DNA from: Microbacterium mitrae
Lineage (GTDB): Bacteria > Actinomycetota > Actinomycetes > Actinomycetales > Microbacteriaceae
Direction of reading: 5' to 3'
Assembly (NCBI RefSeq): GCF_008017445.1
Contig: NZ_VRSW01000001.1
Location: forward strand, 1,364,001 to 1,428,000
DNA: 64,000 bases
The position numbers and the translations under genes are program-made. The notes under the pieces were generated by a model. That model was not told where the DNA came from and ran no database searches. It was given only the letters and a program-made list of their open reading frames with translations. This document shows positions 8,469-16,293 of this stretch, in pieces. The stretch's first letter is position 1, and every line of letters starts with the position of its first letter.

Positions 8469-10211
8469 ATGGAACCCATCGAAATCGCGCTGGTATTTGT
8501 GATTGGCGTGATCATCATCGCCACCGTCACCGCGCTCGCCCCCAAGGTGGGGGTTGCGGGTCCGTTGATTCTCACGGCCGTCGGTGTGGCAATCAGCTTT
8601 CTGCCGTTCATTCCCGATATTCGTCTTGATGCCTCCGTCATTCTCATCGGCATTCTGCCGCCCCTGCTTTATGCCGCGGCGGTGTCGCTGCCCGCGATGG
8701 AGTTCCGCCGTGACTTCGGCGCCATCGGCGGCTTTTCGGTGCTGTTGGTGGTTATCACCTCGGTCGTGTTGGGCTTCTTCTTCTCGCTCGTGATTCCGGG
8801 CGTCTCGCTCGCGCTGGGCATTGCGCTGGGTGCCATCCTTTCGCCGACCGATGCGGTCGCGACCTCCATCGTGAAGAAGCTCGGCATTTCACCCCGGGTC
8901 GTCACCGTGCTCGAGGGCGAGAGCCTGTTCAACGACGCGACGGCGCTCGTACTGCTGCGCACCGCGATTGCCGCCACGGCCGGCGCCTTCAGCTTCTGGG
9001 ACAGCGTCGGCGACTTCTCCTGGGCGGTATTTATCGCCGTGGTGATCGGCCTCGTGGTGGGTTGGATCAACCTGCGGGTGCGTGCGTGGGTTCCGTCCAC
9101 CGCAGCCGCAACCGCGCTCAGCTTTGTGGTTCCGTACCTCGCGTACATTCCATCTGAAGAGTTGCACGGATCGGGGCTGGTTGCCGCGGTGGTCGCCGGC
9201 ATCGTCACCGGACAGGGCTCGGCGCGACACTTCACCGCCGAGCAGCGCCTCAGCGACCACGTCAACTGGCGCACGATTGAACTGCTGCTCGAGGGCGCGG
9301 TGTTCTTGATTATGGGGCTGGAAGTTCGCGCCATCATCGAAGACACCAACGCCAGCAGCACCGGCCTCGGTCATGCGGCGATCGTTGCGGGCGGCGCGTG
9401 CCTCATCGTGCTGCTGGTGCGCTCGGCGTACGTGGCGCCGCTGTTGTGGTTTCTCTCGCGCCGTTCCCGGCGTTCGGCCACGATTCGCCCGTTGCTGGAG
9501 GAGTACAGAACGTCGTGGGCCGAGGCTCCGCCCGCCGAAAAGCAACGCAGAATGGGTCGCAAGTTTGGGCATGATCGACGCAATCCCGAGCGCGACGCCG
9601 CCCGATGGACGCGCCATATCAACACCCGGCTCGCCGACGCCACCTACTACGAGACGCGCCCGCTGGCCTGGCGCGAGGGGGTCGTATTGGTGTGGGCCGG
9701 AATGCGCGGAGCGGTGACACTGGCGGCAGCGCAAACGCTTCCGGCCGGCACCCCGCAGCGCTCCCTGCTCGTGCTGATCGCAATTCTGGTGGCCGTCGGC
9801 ACGCTACTCATTCAGGGTGGAACGCTGTCGTTCGTCGTGAAGAAGCTCGGGCTGGGTGGGTCGCGCGAAAACGAATCAGGCGTGGATGAAATGGAGGATG
9901 TGCAAGCCCAACTGCATGCTGCAGCTCTTGCAGCCCTCCAATCTCCCAATCTGCGCCAGCCCGACGGCTCCCCGTTTGACCCCGCGATTGTGGCGAAGGC
10001 GCGCGATCGGTGGTCGGCAGCTCCCGACCCGGATCGCAGCGCCCGCACCACAGAAATGCTGAAGCTGCGCCTGGCGATGATCGATGCGGAACGTCACCGC
10101 CTCACCCAGCTTCGTCGTGACGGTCGGTATTCCACGGCCACCCTTCGCGCCATGATGGAGGCCCTCGACTCCGAAGAGCTGGGCCTTCACCGTCGGGTGT
10201 ACTCCGACTGA
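8469..10211 (+). CDS. CPA1-family Na+/H+ antiporter
   Basis: A 580-residue monovalent cation/proton antiporter of the cytoplasmic membrane. About twelve hydrophobic segments occupy residues 1-450. The core ion site is visible as GAILSPTDAVATS and LEGESLFNDATALV, the unwound-helix and acidic motifs of NhaP/CPA1 proteins, followed later by WAGMRGAVTLAAA. A soluble C-terminal tail of roughly 110 residues probably serves regulation. GAGGAG precedes ATG 8469; the earlier start at 8457 has no such signal. The gene is divergent from the metallopeptidase, and TAGAGT at about 8410 may be its promoter. Likely role: pH and Na+ homeostasis. Confidence 0.92.
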   Translation: MEPIEIALVFVIGVIIIATVTALAPKVGVAGPLILTAVGVAISFLPFIPDIRLDASVILIGILPPLLYAAAVSLPAMEFRRDFGAIGGFSVLLVVITSVVLGFFFSLVIPGVSLALGIALGAILSPTDAVATSIVKKLGISPRVVTVLEGESLFNDATALVLLRTAIAATAGAFSFWDSVGDFSWAVFIAVVIGLVVGWINLRVRAWVPSTAAATALSFVVPYLAYIPSEELHGSGLVAAVVAGIVTGQGSARHFTAEQRLSDHVNWRTIELLLEGAVFLIMGLEVRAIIEDTNASSTGLGHAAIVAGGACLIVLLVRSAYVAPLLWFLSRRSRRSATIRPLLEEYRTSWAEAPPAEKQRRMGRKFGHDRRNPERDAARWTRHINTRLADATYYETRPLAWREGVVLVWAGMRGAVTLAAAQTLPAGTPQRSLLVLIAILVAVGTLLIQGGTLSFVVKKLGLGGSRENESGVDEMEDVQAQLHAAALAALQSPNLRQPDGSPFDPAIVAKARDRWSAAPDPDRSARTTEMLKLRLAMIDAERHRLTQLRRDGRYSTATLRAMMEALDSEELGLHRRVYSD

Positions 10212-10228
10212 CGCTCGATCGTGGGTGC

Positions 10229-10287
10229 TCACGAGTCGGGCGGTCGCCCATCGAGCAGTCACGTGTCGGGCGATCACGTGTCGGGCG
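10229..10287. repeat. three phased 14-bp direct repeats
   Basis: TCACG(A/T)GTCGGGCG at 10229-10242, 10259-10272 and 10274-10287; spacing 30 and 15 bases. They lie 36 bases upstream of the recombinase-like gene's start. Confidence 0.9.
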
Positions 10288-10322
10288 GGGCCGATGTCAG
10301 GCAGAATAGGAGCGGAGGAACC

Positions 10323-10763
10323 ATGAGCAACGCTGATGACGCAGCAACCAGCCCGGTGCCGATTGCGCACACCGCGGCCGAGTGCCCCAAATGCTTCGTC
10401 GAGATGCAGCAAGACGGCGACTGGTGGCGCGCACGCCCGGCAGACTCCCGCCTCGTGGGTCTCGTTGTCTCCCGCGACAACATGCCCTCCGTTGTGCAGC
10501 AACGCGATGACCTCGCTCGCTTCGGCGTGCCCATCGAGGGCTTCCGTCACCCGGCCCCCGAAATTCTGGAGTCATGGGAGGGGCGACTCGCGCGCTTCTT
10601 CGCCACCCTGGTTCCGGGCGACGTACTGGTAATTGCGAGCCTGCACGCGCTCGGTCGCGATACCGATGAAGAGCGTCGCACCCTGGCCGAACTACGAAAA
10701 CGCGGCATCGTCGTCAAGGTGCTCTCGCACGGCGCCCGCCACCTCGAACCCGCCGTGCGCTAG
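10323..10763 (+). CDS. orphan serine-recombinase-like N-terminal fold, probably inactive
   Basis: A 146-residue protein that I would annotate as recombinase-like. A short N-terminal CPKC pair is followed by VGLVVSRDNMPSVVQQRDDLARFGV, which aligns with the start of resolvase/invertase domains (YxRVS...Q..., here VVSRD). A later PGDVLVIASLHALGRD matches the GDxLVVxxLDRLGRS block, and LAELRKRGIVVKVL the LxxLRxxGVxxxxL helix. In that block the expected Asp-Arg (LDRLGR) is His-Ala (LHALGR), so two catalytic residues are missing, and there is no C-terminal DNA-binding domain. GGAGG precedes ATG 10323. Three phased direct repeats lie just upstream. Confidence 0.55.
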   Translation: MSNADDAATSPVPIAHTAAECPKCFVEMQQDGDWWRARPADSRLVGLVVSRDNMPSVVQQRDDLARFGVPIEGFRHPAPEILESWEGRLARFFATLVPGDVLVIASLHALGRDTDEERRTLAELRKRGIVVKVLSHGARHLEPAVR

Positions 10764-10862
10764 CCCCGAAGGCAAGCCTCCACTTCGCGGAGCATTTCTC
10801 GCGCAGCGACCACCCGACGCATCACCTCTATCGCCGCAAGCGTCGAGGAGTAAATGGGGAAA

Positions 10863-11444
10863 TTAGGCGAGGGCGCGCCAGCATCCCGCTACGTGGTCAT
10901 CGACCATGCCGCTGGACTGCATGAGCGCGTACATCGTGGTGGCACCCACAAAACGAAACCCCCGCTTTCGCAGCGTCTTTGACATGGCCTCAGACTCGGG
11001 AGTGACGGCCGGAACCTCGGCGAGCGTTGCCAGCGCCGCATCGCGTGGGGCTGGCGCGAACGACCACATCAACGCGTCGAGCTCGCCCGGCGCCATCTCC
11101 AGCACGAGCTGAGCATTGCTGATCGCGGCGTGAATCTTCAATCGATTGCGAACGATGCCAGCGTCGTTCATCAATCGCTCAACGTCGGCGTCGGTGAATT
11201 CCGCGACGACGGCCGGATCAAACCCAGCGAAGGCCTCGCGAAACGCGGGGCGCTTGCGCAGAATGGTGATCCAGCTCAGCCCCGCCTGAAACCCCTCCAG
11301 GCTCATCTTCTCGTACAGTGCCCGGTCGCCATGCAGGGGCGTTCCCCACTCCTCATCGTGATACCGCTGATACTCGGCGTCGGCTCCTACCCAACCGCAA
11401 CGCGCACGCTCATCGGCTCCGGTCACAACCCCAGCGATAGTCAT
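10863..11444 (-). CDS. tag: DNA-3-methyladenine glycosylase I
   Basis: Base-excision repair enzyme removing 3-methyladenine from DNA, 193 residues, normal length. The N-terminus has CGWVGADAEYQRYHDEEWGTP, the conserved Cys-Trp and Tyr-His-Asp-Glu-Glu-Trp block of Tag, with Cys and the later His region (MVDDHVAGC) forming the structural zinc site. The middle segment MSLEGFQAGLSWITILRKRPAFREAF is highly characteristic. The start is ATG 11444: TACGCT ends exactly six bases before it on the minus strand, so a much longer open frame upstream is not the gene. Divergent from cstA. Confidence 0.95.
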   Translation of the reverse strand: MTIAGVVTGADERARCGWVGADAEYQRYHDEEWGTPLHGDRALYEKMSLEGFQAGLSWITILRKRPAFREAFAGFDPAVVAEFTDADVERLMNDAGIVRNRLKIHAAISNAQLVLEMAPGELDALMWSFAPAPRDAALATLAEVPAVTPESEAMSKTLRKRGFRFVGATTMYALMQSSGMVDDHVAGCWRALA

Positions 11445-11456
11445 GGCGTCAGCGTA
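11445..11456 (-). promoter_or_regulatory. leaderless promoter of tag
   Basis: On the minus strand TACGCT (11451-11456) precedes ATG 11444 by six bases. Confidence 0.7.
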
Positions 11457-11540
11457 TCTCGCACCGCAGACGCTCTCCGCCTTCGTCCACACCGCACATC
11501 CTGGTTCCGCCGCGGTGACCAAGCCGAACCCCGCTGATCC

Positions 11541-11570
11541 GCCGTTCGTCGCACGATACCTACCGCTTGT
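11541..11570 (+). promoter_or_regulatory. LytTR-type operator upstream of cstA
   Basis: GCCGTTCGT (11541-11549) and ACCGCTTGT (11562-11570) are 12 bases apart. Each fits eight of nine positions of the published LytTR half-site [TA][AC][CA]GTTN[AG][TG]. Confidence 0.55.
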
Positions 11571-11623
11571 CGCGCGCAATTTCCACCCATCCCTCGCACC
11601 TGAGAGCGGGCTGTGAGCAACCG

Positions 11624-11629
11624 TACCCT
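11624..11629 (+). promoter_or_regulatory. probable -10 box of cstA
   Basis: TACCCT, 40 bases before GTG 11670, leaving room for the GAGAGGA ribosome site. Confidence 0.5.
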
Positions 11630-11669
11630 GGGGAGATTCCGCAACGACGCGTGTAGAGAGGAATGCCCC

Positions 11670-13949
11670 GTGACCAGCCCAACCGCCAATCGAGCGCAGG
11701 AGGAGAGGGAGATCACCTCCGACCCCGCTCTGCCGCCGACGTCGCTCACTGCCGAGCAAGACGCCAAAGACACCAAGTGGACGCCGCTGAAGATCGCGAT
11801 CTGGATTGCCATCGCCCTGCTGGGTGGTGTCGCGTGGGTGATGCTGGCGATTGTGCGCGGCGAGACGGTCAACGCCATCTGGTTTGTGTTTGCGGCCGTT
11901 GCCACCTATCTCATCGCTTACCGCTTCTACTCGAAGGTCATCGAGCGTTACATCACGCGCCCCGATGACAAGCGCGCCACCCCTGCCGAATACAAGCAAG
12001 ACGGCCGTGACTACGTTCCGACCGACCGCCGCGTGCTGTATGGCCACCACTTCGCTGCGATTGCCGGCGCTGGTCCCCTCGTCGGTCCGATTCTGGCCGC
12101 ACAGATGGGCTATCTGCCCGGAACGATCTGGATCATCGTCGGCGTCGTGCTCGCGGGCGCCGTGCAGGACTACGTTGTACTGTTCTTCTCGATGCGCCGC
12201 GGCGGCCGCACGATCGGCCAAATGGCGCGTGACGAACTCGGCAAGATCGGTGGCACCGCCGCCATCATTGCGTCCCTGCTGATCATGATCATCATCGTCG
12301 CCATCCTCGCGCTCGTCGTCGTCAACGCACTCGGCGAAAGCCCCTGGGGTGTCTTCTCGGTGTCGATGACCATCCCGATCGCTATCTTCATGGGCCTGTA
12401 CCTGCGCTACCTGCGCCCGGGCAAGATCACCGAAATCTCTATCATCGGCTTCGTGCTGCTGATCGGTGCGATTGTTGCCGGCGGCTGGGTTGCCTCCACC
12501 GAGTGGGGCTACGCAATGTTCCACCTGCCTAAAGAAGCCATCGCAATCGGCATCATCGTCTACGGCTTCATCGCCGCCATCCTGCCGGTGTGGTTGTTGC
12601 TGGCTCCGCGTGACTACCTGTCAACGTTCATGAAGATCGGCGTCATCGTGCTGCTGGCCGGCGCCATCATCATCGTGCGCCCCGAAATCACGGTTCCGGC
12701 GTTCTCGCAGTTTGCGAGCGGCGAGACCGGCCCGGTCTTCTCCGGCCCGCTGTTCCCGTTCTTGTTCGTGACGATCGCGTGTGGTGCTCTCTCCGGGTTC
12801 CACGCCCTGATCTCCTCTGGAACCACGCCAAAGCTGGTCGAGAAGGAGCGCCAGACGCGCTTTATCGGTTACGGCGGCATGCTGATGGAATCGTTCGTCG
12901 CGATCATGGCGCTGGTCGCCGCAATCTCCATCGACCAGGGCATCTACTACGCCATGAACTCGTCGGCGGCAGCGACGGGCGGAACCGTTGAAGGCGCCGT
13001 TGCGTGGGTTAATTCGTTGGGCCTGACGGGCGTGAACCTGACGCCGGAGATGCTCACCACGACCGCCGAAAACGTGGGAGAAGAGAGCATTGTCTCGCGC
13101 ACCGGTGGCGCCCCGACGCTCGCCCTCGGACTCGCACACATCATGCAACAGTGGCTCGGCGGCACCGCGATGATGGGCTTCTGGTACCACTTCGCCATCA
13201 TGTTCGAGGCGCTGTTCATTCTCACCGCCGTCGACGCCGGAACGCGCGTTGCTCGTTTCATGCTGCAGGACTCCATCGGCACCGTGGTTCCGAAGTTCAA
13301 GGACGTCTCGTGGCGCCCCGGCGTCTGGATCTGCACGGGCATCATGGTGGCCGGTTGGGGCTTGATCTTGATGCTCGGCGTCACCGACCCGCTGGGCGGC
13401 ATCAACACGTTCTTCCCGCTGTTCGGTATCGCCAACCAGTTGCTTGCCGCGATCGCGCTTGCCGTCGTGCTCGCGATTGTCGCTAAGCGTGGCAAGAGCT
13501 ACTTCCGCTGGCTGTGGATCATCGCGGTTCCGCTCGCCTTCACTGCCGTTGTCACGATCACCGCGTCGGCCTACAAGATCTTCTCGCCCACCCCGGCGGT
13601 CGGATACTTCGCCAACAACGCGGCGTTCAGCAACGCGCTGGCCGAAGGCAAGACAGAATTCGGAACCGCGAAGTCGGTTGAAGCGATGGAAGCCGTTGTG
13701 CGCAACACGCTCGTGCAGGGCGTGCTGTCGGTGATCTTCGTGATTCTCGCGATCATCGTGATTGTGATGGCCGTCATCACCACGGTGCGAGCGATTCGCA
13801 ACGGTGGCGGAGAAAACATGGAAGATCCGCCCGTTGCCTCGCGCCGCTACGCACCGGCAGGCTTCATCGCGACGCCGTCTGAGCGCGCGCTCGAGAAGGA
13901 GTGGGAAGCCCTTCCTCCCGAGCTCAAGCCATCACAGGGCGGGCACTAA
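11670..13949 (+). CDS. cstA: CstA/BtsT carbon-starvation transporter
   Basis: Large multi-spanning transporter, 759 residues, of the CstA family, whose members import peptides or, as BtsT, pyruvate with protons. Conserved parts include YRFYSKVIERY near the first segments, DGRDYVPTDRRVLYGHHFAAIAGAGPLVGP, and QDYVVLFFSMRRGGRT; some 16-18 hydrophobic segments follow. The GTG at 11670 is preceded by GAGAGGA; a start at 11613 lies upstream of a TACCCT box (11624-11629) and would not be in the mRNA. A LytTR-type direct repeat lies at 11541-11570. The stop is one base from ybdD, the usual partner. A LytS/LytTR pair follows downstream, as with E. coli BtsSR and btsT. Confidence 0.93.
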   Translation: MTSPTANRAQEEREITSDPALPPTSLTAEQDAKDTKWTPLKIAIWIAIALLGGVAWVMLAIVRGETVNAIWFVFAAVATYLIAYRFYSKVIERYITRPDDKRATPAEYKQDGRDYVPTDRRVLYGHHFAAIAGAGPLVGPILAAQMGYLPGTIWIIVGVVLAGAVQDYVVLFFSMRRGGRTIGQMARDELGKIGGTAAIIASLLIMIIIVAILALVVVNALGESPWGVFSVSMTIPIAIFMGLYLRYLRPGKITEISIIGFVLLIGAIVAGGWVASTEWGYAMFHLPKEAIAIGIIVYGFIAAILPVWLLLAPRDYLSTFMKIGVIVLLAGAIIIVRPEITVPAFSQFASGETGPVFSGPLFPFLFVTIACGALSGFHALISSGTTPKLVEKERQTRFIGYGGMLMESFVAIMALVAAISIDQGIYYAMNSSAAATGGTVEGAVAWVNSLGLTGVNLTPEMLTTTAENVGEESIVSRTGGAPTLALGLAHIMQQWLGGTAMMGFWYHFAIMFEALFILTAVDAGTRVARFMLQDSIGTVVPKFKDVSWRPGVWICTGIMVAGWGLILMLGVTDPLGGINTFFPLFGIANQLLAAIALAVVLAIVAKRGKSYFRWLWIIAVPLAFTAVVTITASAYKIFSPTPAVGYFANNAAFSNALAEGKTEFGTAKSVEAMEAVVRNTLVQGVLSVIFVILAIIVIVMAVITTVRAIRNGGGENMEDPPVASRRYAPAGFIATPSERALEKEWEALPPELKPSQGGH

Positions 13950-13950
13950 C

Positions 13951-14145
13951 ATGACCGTCTCGCAGGCAGTCGGCAGCGCGTTTCGGAGCGTGCGCTGGTA
14001 CATCACCAACCTCATGGGTGACAGCGCTTACGCAACCTACGTCGAGCATCACCGCGCCACCCACCCGGGTGAGCCGGAGCTGACCGAACGCGAGTTCTGG
14101 AAGAGGCGCTACGCCGACCAGGCCGCAGAGCCGCGCTGCTGCTAA
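13951..14145 (+). CDS. ybdD: YbdD/YjiX family small protein (CstA partner)
   Basis: A 64-residue protein of the DUF466 (YbdD/YjiX) family. The hallmark pattern is clear: WYITNLMGDSAYATYVEHHRATHPGEPELTEREFWKRRYADQ, ending in a Cys pair. Family members are nearly always encoded directly after CstA-type transporters, and here the ATG begins one base after the cstA stop. The function is not established; a role in assisting or modulating the transporter is commonly assumed. A strong hairpin follows the stop at 14164-14210. Confidence 0.92.
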   Translation: MTVSQAVGSAFRSVRWYITNLMGDSAYATYVEHHRATHPGEPELTEREFWKRRYADQAAEPRCC

Positions 14146-14163
14146 CACGGACTGGCGAGACAG

Positions 14164-14210
14164 AAACGTCGGTGGGGCACGATCCAACAGTTCGCGCCCC
14201 ACCGTCGTTT
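14164..14210 (+). terminator. hairpin terminator after ybdD
   Basis: Arms 14164-14178 and 14196-14210 pair over 15 bases with one mismatch around a 17-base loop, closing with TTT. It lies 18 bases after the ybdD stop. Confidence 0.7.
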
Positions 14211-14323
14211 CACCCGGCGCCGCGGTGCCGCGGCGCCGTGGTTCCGGTGCCGGCGCCGTGGTTCCGGCGCCATGATTCCGCGCCGTGGTTCCGCGCCGTG
14301 GTTCCGTTTCCGCGGTTCCGCGT

Positions 14324-14408
14324 TGCCAAATGTCGGAACCGCGGCGCCCGAGGCACCCCACGGCGCACCCCCACCGGCGTGTCGCTGTGCTCGCTCCGAC
14401 ATTTGGGA
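14324..14408. repeat. 85-bp inverted-repeat element, copy 1 (divergent)
   Basis: Ends are CCAAATGTCGGA (14326-14337) and TCCGACATTTGG (14395-14406); the outer base triplet on the left reads TGC instead of TCC. The interior matches copies 2 and 3 with a few changes. Confidence 0.85.
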
Positions 14409-14512
14409 AGGCGCGGAGCCTCGAAAACGCGTCGCGGGCACGGAACCCCGCGCCGGCGCAGCACGGAACCATGCGCCCCACCGACGTTCCACCCGGCGCC
14501 GTGGTTCCGCGT

Positions 14513-14597
14513 TCCCAAATGTCGGACCCGCGGCGCCCGAGGCACCCCACGGCGCACCCCCACCGGCGTGTCGCCATGCCCGCTCCGACATTTGGGA
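14513..14597. repeat. 85-bp inverted-repeat element, copy 2
   Basis: Perfect 14-bp terminal inverted repeats, TCCCAAATGTCGGA at 14513-14526 and TCCGACATTTGGGA at 14584-14597, enclose a 57-base GC-rich interior. Flanking DNA (downstream GCGCGTCGCGGGCACGGAAC and upstream CACCCGGCGCCGTGGTTCCG) is also shared with the other copies. Confidence 0.92.
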
Positions 14598-14768
14598 AGG
14601 CGCGGGGCGCAGAAAGCGCGTCGCGGGCACGGAACCACGCGCCTGCGCGGCACGGAACCACGGCGCCCCACAGACGTTTCACCCGGTGCCGTGGTTCCGC
14701 GGTTCCGGTGCCGTGGTTCTGGCGCCGGGGTTCCGTGTTTCCGGTGCCGGGGTTCCGTGCTTCCGCGT

Positions 14769-14853
14769 TCCCAAATGTCGGACCCGTGGCGCCCGAGGCA
14801 CCCCACGGGGCGCCCCCTCCGGCGTGTCGCCATGCCCGCTCCGACATTTGGGA
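14769..14853. repeat. 85-bp inverted-repeat element, copy 3
   Basis: Same perfect 14-bp ends at 14769-14782 and 14840-14853, same length and nearly the same interior as copy 2. No target-site duplication is visible. Confidence 0.92.
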
Positions 14854-14990
14854 AGGCGCGGGGCGCAGAAAACGCGTCGCGGGCACGGAACCACGCGCCT
14901 GCGCGGAACGGAACCATGCGCCGGCGGGCCGCGGAGAACGCGTCGAGCTCGAAAACGCGTCTGTCGGCGGCGGGAAATGGCCGCTGGTCG

Positions 14991-15002
14991 TAGGCTCGGA
15001 TC
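14991..15002 (+). promoter_or_regulatory. leaderless promoter of the LytS-type kinase
   Basis: TAGGCT at 14991-14996, then six bases, then GTG 15003. Confidence 0.7.
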
Positions 15003-16175
15003 GTGCCTGATGCCGTGATTTTCGCGATCGGCGCGCTTGCGGGTGCGGCGATCGTTCTCGCCGTGCTCGGCGTTCGTCGCCTCGCTCACGGCGCGCGCGA
15101 TCTTGGCAGTGACGCCGAGCGCGCCGCGTATCGCACGCTTCACCTCGCGGCGCGCGCCGCCCGCGATCTGCGCGGTGGCGCCTCGGCCGACCGCCATCGT
15201 GCCGCCCGCCACATGCGCACGATGCTCGGCGCGCAAGCGCTTGCGCTCGTCGGCACCGATGGTTCCGTCGCGATGGAACCATCGCACCCCGAGTTGGAGG
15301 CGGCTGCACGCAGCATCGCGGCCACCGTCGGTGACGCTCGCACCCGCCAGGTCTTTCCCAAACAGGAGGCTTCGCCGCACGGGTGGGAGGCTGTTGGCGC
15401 TCCGATCATCGTCGACACCGACGTGTGGGGCGTGGTGATCGCGTTTGCCAGTCCGCTGCGAGCGCCGCTCGTGCGCGCAACCGGCGAGGTGGCGCAGTGG
15501 GCGTCCTCCCAACTGCAGCTGGGCGAGCTTGATGCCTCGCGCACGGCGCTGGCCGAGGCAGAGTTGCGGGCGCTTCGCGCGCAGATTAGCCCGCACTTTA
15601 TCTACAACGCGCTCACCGCGATTGCGTCATTCACCACGACAGATCCGGCCCGCGCTCGCGAGCTCGTTCTCACCTTCGCCGATTTCACGCGCTACTCGTT
15701 TCGTCGGCACGGTGAGTTCACGACGCTCGCCGAGGAGTTGCAGGCGATCCACTCGTATCTCGAGATTGAACGCGCCCGCTTTGGCGACCGCCTCGGCGTG
15801 CGCCTGCGCATTTCACCCGAAACGCTCACCACGGTGATCCCCTACCTCAGCCTGCAGCCCCTGGTAGAAAACGCAGTCAAACACGGTCTGGAACCCGGAA
15901 TCGACGGCGGACTCGTCACGATCGCGAGCGTCGACGACGGCACGCACACCGAGATCACGGTCGAAGACAACGGTGTCGGCATGGCACCCGACCGCGCCCA
16001 AGCGTTGTTGGAGGCGAGCGCCACGAGCGATCATGTCGGCCTGCGCAACGTTGACCGCCGTTTGCGGCAGCTGTACGGCGATGAGGCGGGGCTGGTGATT
16101 GAAACCGATGAGGGCGCCGGAACCATGGTGCGAGTTCGGGTGCCGAAGTCGCAGCCGGATCACGAAGCGCCGTAA
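15003..16175 (+). CDS. LytS/BtsS-type sensor histidine kinase
   Basis: A 390-residue membrane-linked sensor kinase of the His_kinase (PF06580) family that phosphorylates LytTR regulators. One hydrophobic segment is at residues 4-24. A GAF-like sensing region covers about 65-175. The phospho-acceptor block AELRALRAQISPHFIYNAL has His198, then SYLEIERARFGDRL, then the ATPase motifs LQPLVENAVKHG, VEDNGVGM and GLRNVDRRL. Unlike E. coli BtsS it has only one membrane segment, so sensing is probably cytoplasmic. The GTG start follows TAGGCT by six bases. Its regulator partner is probably the LytTR gene at 17460, separated from it by a DNA-glycosylase-like gene. Confidence 0.9.
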   Translation: MPDAVIFAIGALAGAAIVLAVLGVRRLAHGARDLGSDAERAAYRTLHLAARAARDLRGGASADRHRAARHMRTMLGAQALALVGTDGSVAMEPSHPELEAAARSIAATVGDARTRQVFPKQEASPHGWEAVGAPIIVDTDVWGVVIAFASPLRAPLVRATGEVAQWASSQLQLGELDASRTALAEAELRALRAQISPHFIYNALTAIASFTTTDPARARELVLTFADFTRYSFRRHGEFTTLAEELQAIHSYLEIERARFGDRLGVRLRISPETLTTVIPYLSLQPLVENAVKHGLEPGIDGGLVTIASVDDGTHTEITVEDNGVGMAPDRAQALLEASATSDHVGLRNVDRRLRQLYGDEAGLVIETDEGAGTMVRVRVPKSQPDHEAP

Positions 16176-16281
16176 CAACATCCCAGGTTCCACCCGCACC
16201 CCTGGTTCCACACGCACCCAGCAGCCCACCAACGCGCGCCCCGCAGCCTACCAACGCGTGACCCGCAGTAACCGTGCGGCG

Positions 16282-16293
16282 TAGAGTGTCGCC
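16282..16293 (+). promoter_or_regulatory. leaderless promoter of the AlkX-like gene
   Basis: TAGAGT at 16282-16287, six bases, then GTG 16294. Confidence 0.7.

Larger units (their letters stand above)
14146..15002. other. repeat-filled intergenic gap of 857 bases
   Basis: No credible gene is seen here. All six frames are unusually open because of GC-rich repeated DNA, but none has a plausible start, ribosome site or protein pattern. The gap holds a terminator-like hairpin, three copies of an 85-bp inverted-repeat element, and 17 GGTTCC/GGAACC hexamers by hand count, and it ends with the leaderless promoter of the kinase gene. Confidence 0.85.

Noticed and set aside
10863..12524. 553-codon minus-strand frame that would fuse tag to an upstream extension
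   Set aside because: The extension is antisense to cstA; Tag homology starts at ATG 11444, right after a good leaderless promoter.
14324..14853. CRISPR-like array
   Set aside because: Units are 85 bp, differ in spacing (189 and 256 bases), have long inverted ends and no uniform spacers or cas genes.
13924..15309. Long frames across the 14-15 kb repeats
   Set aside because: Repeated GC-rich units remove stops in all frames; the products have no recognisable pattern or start signals.
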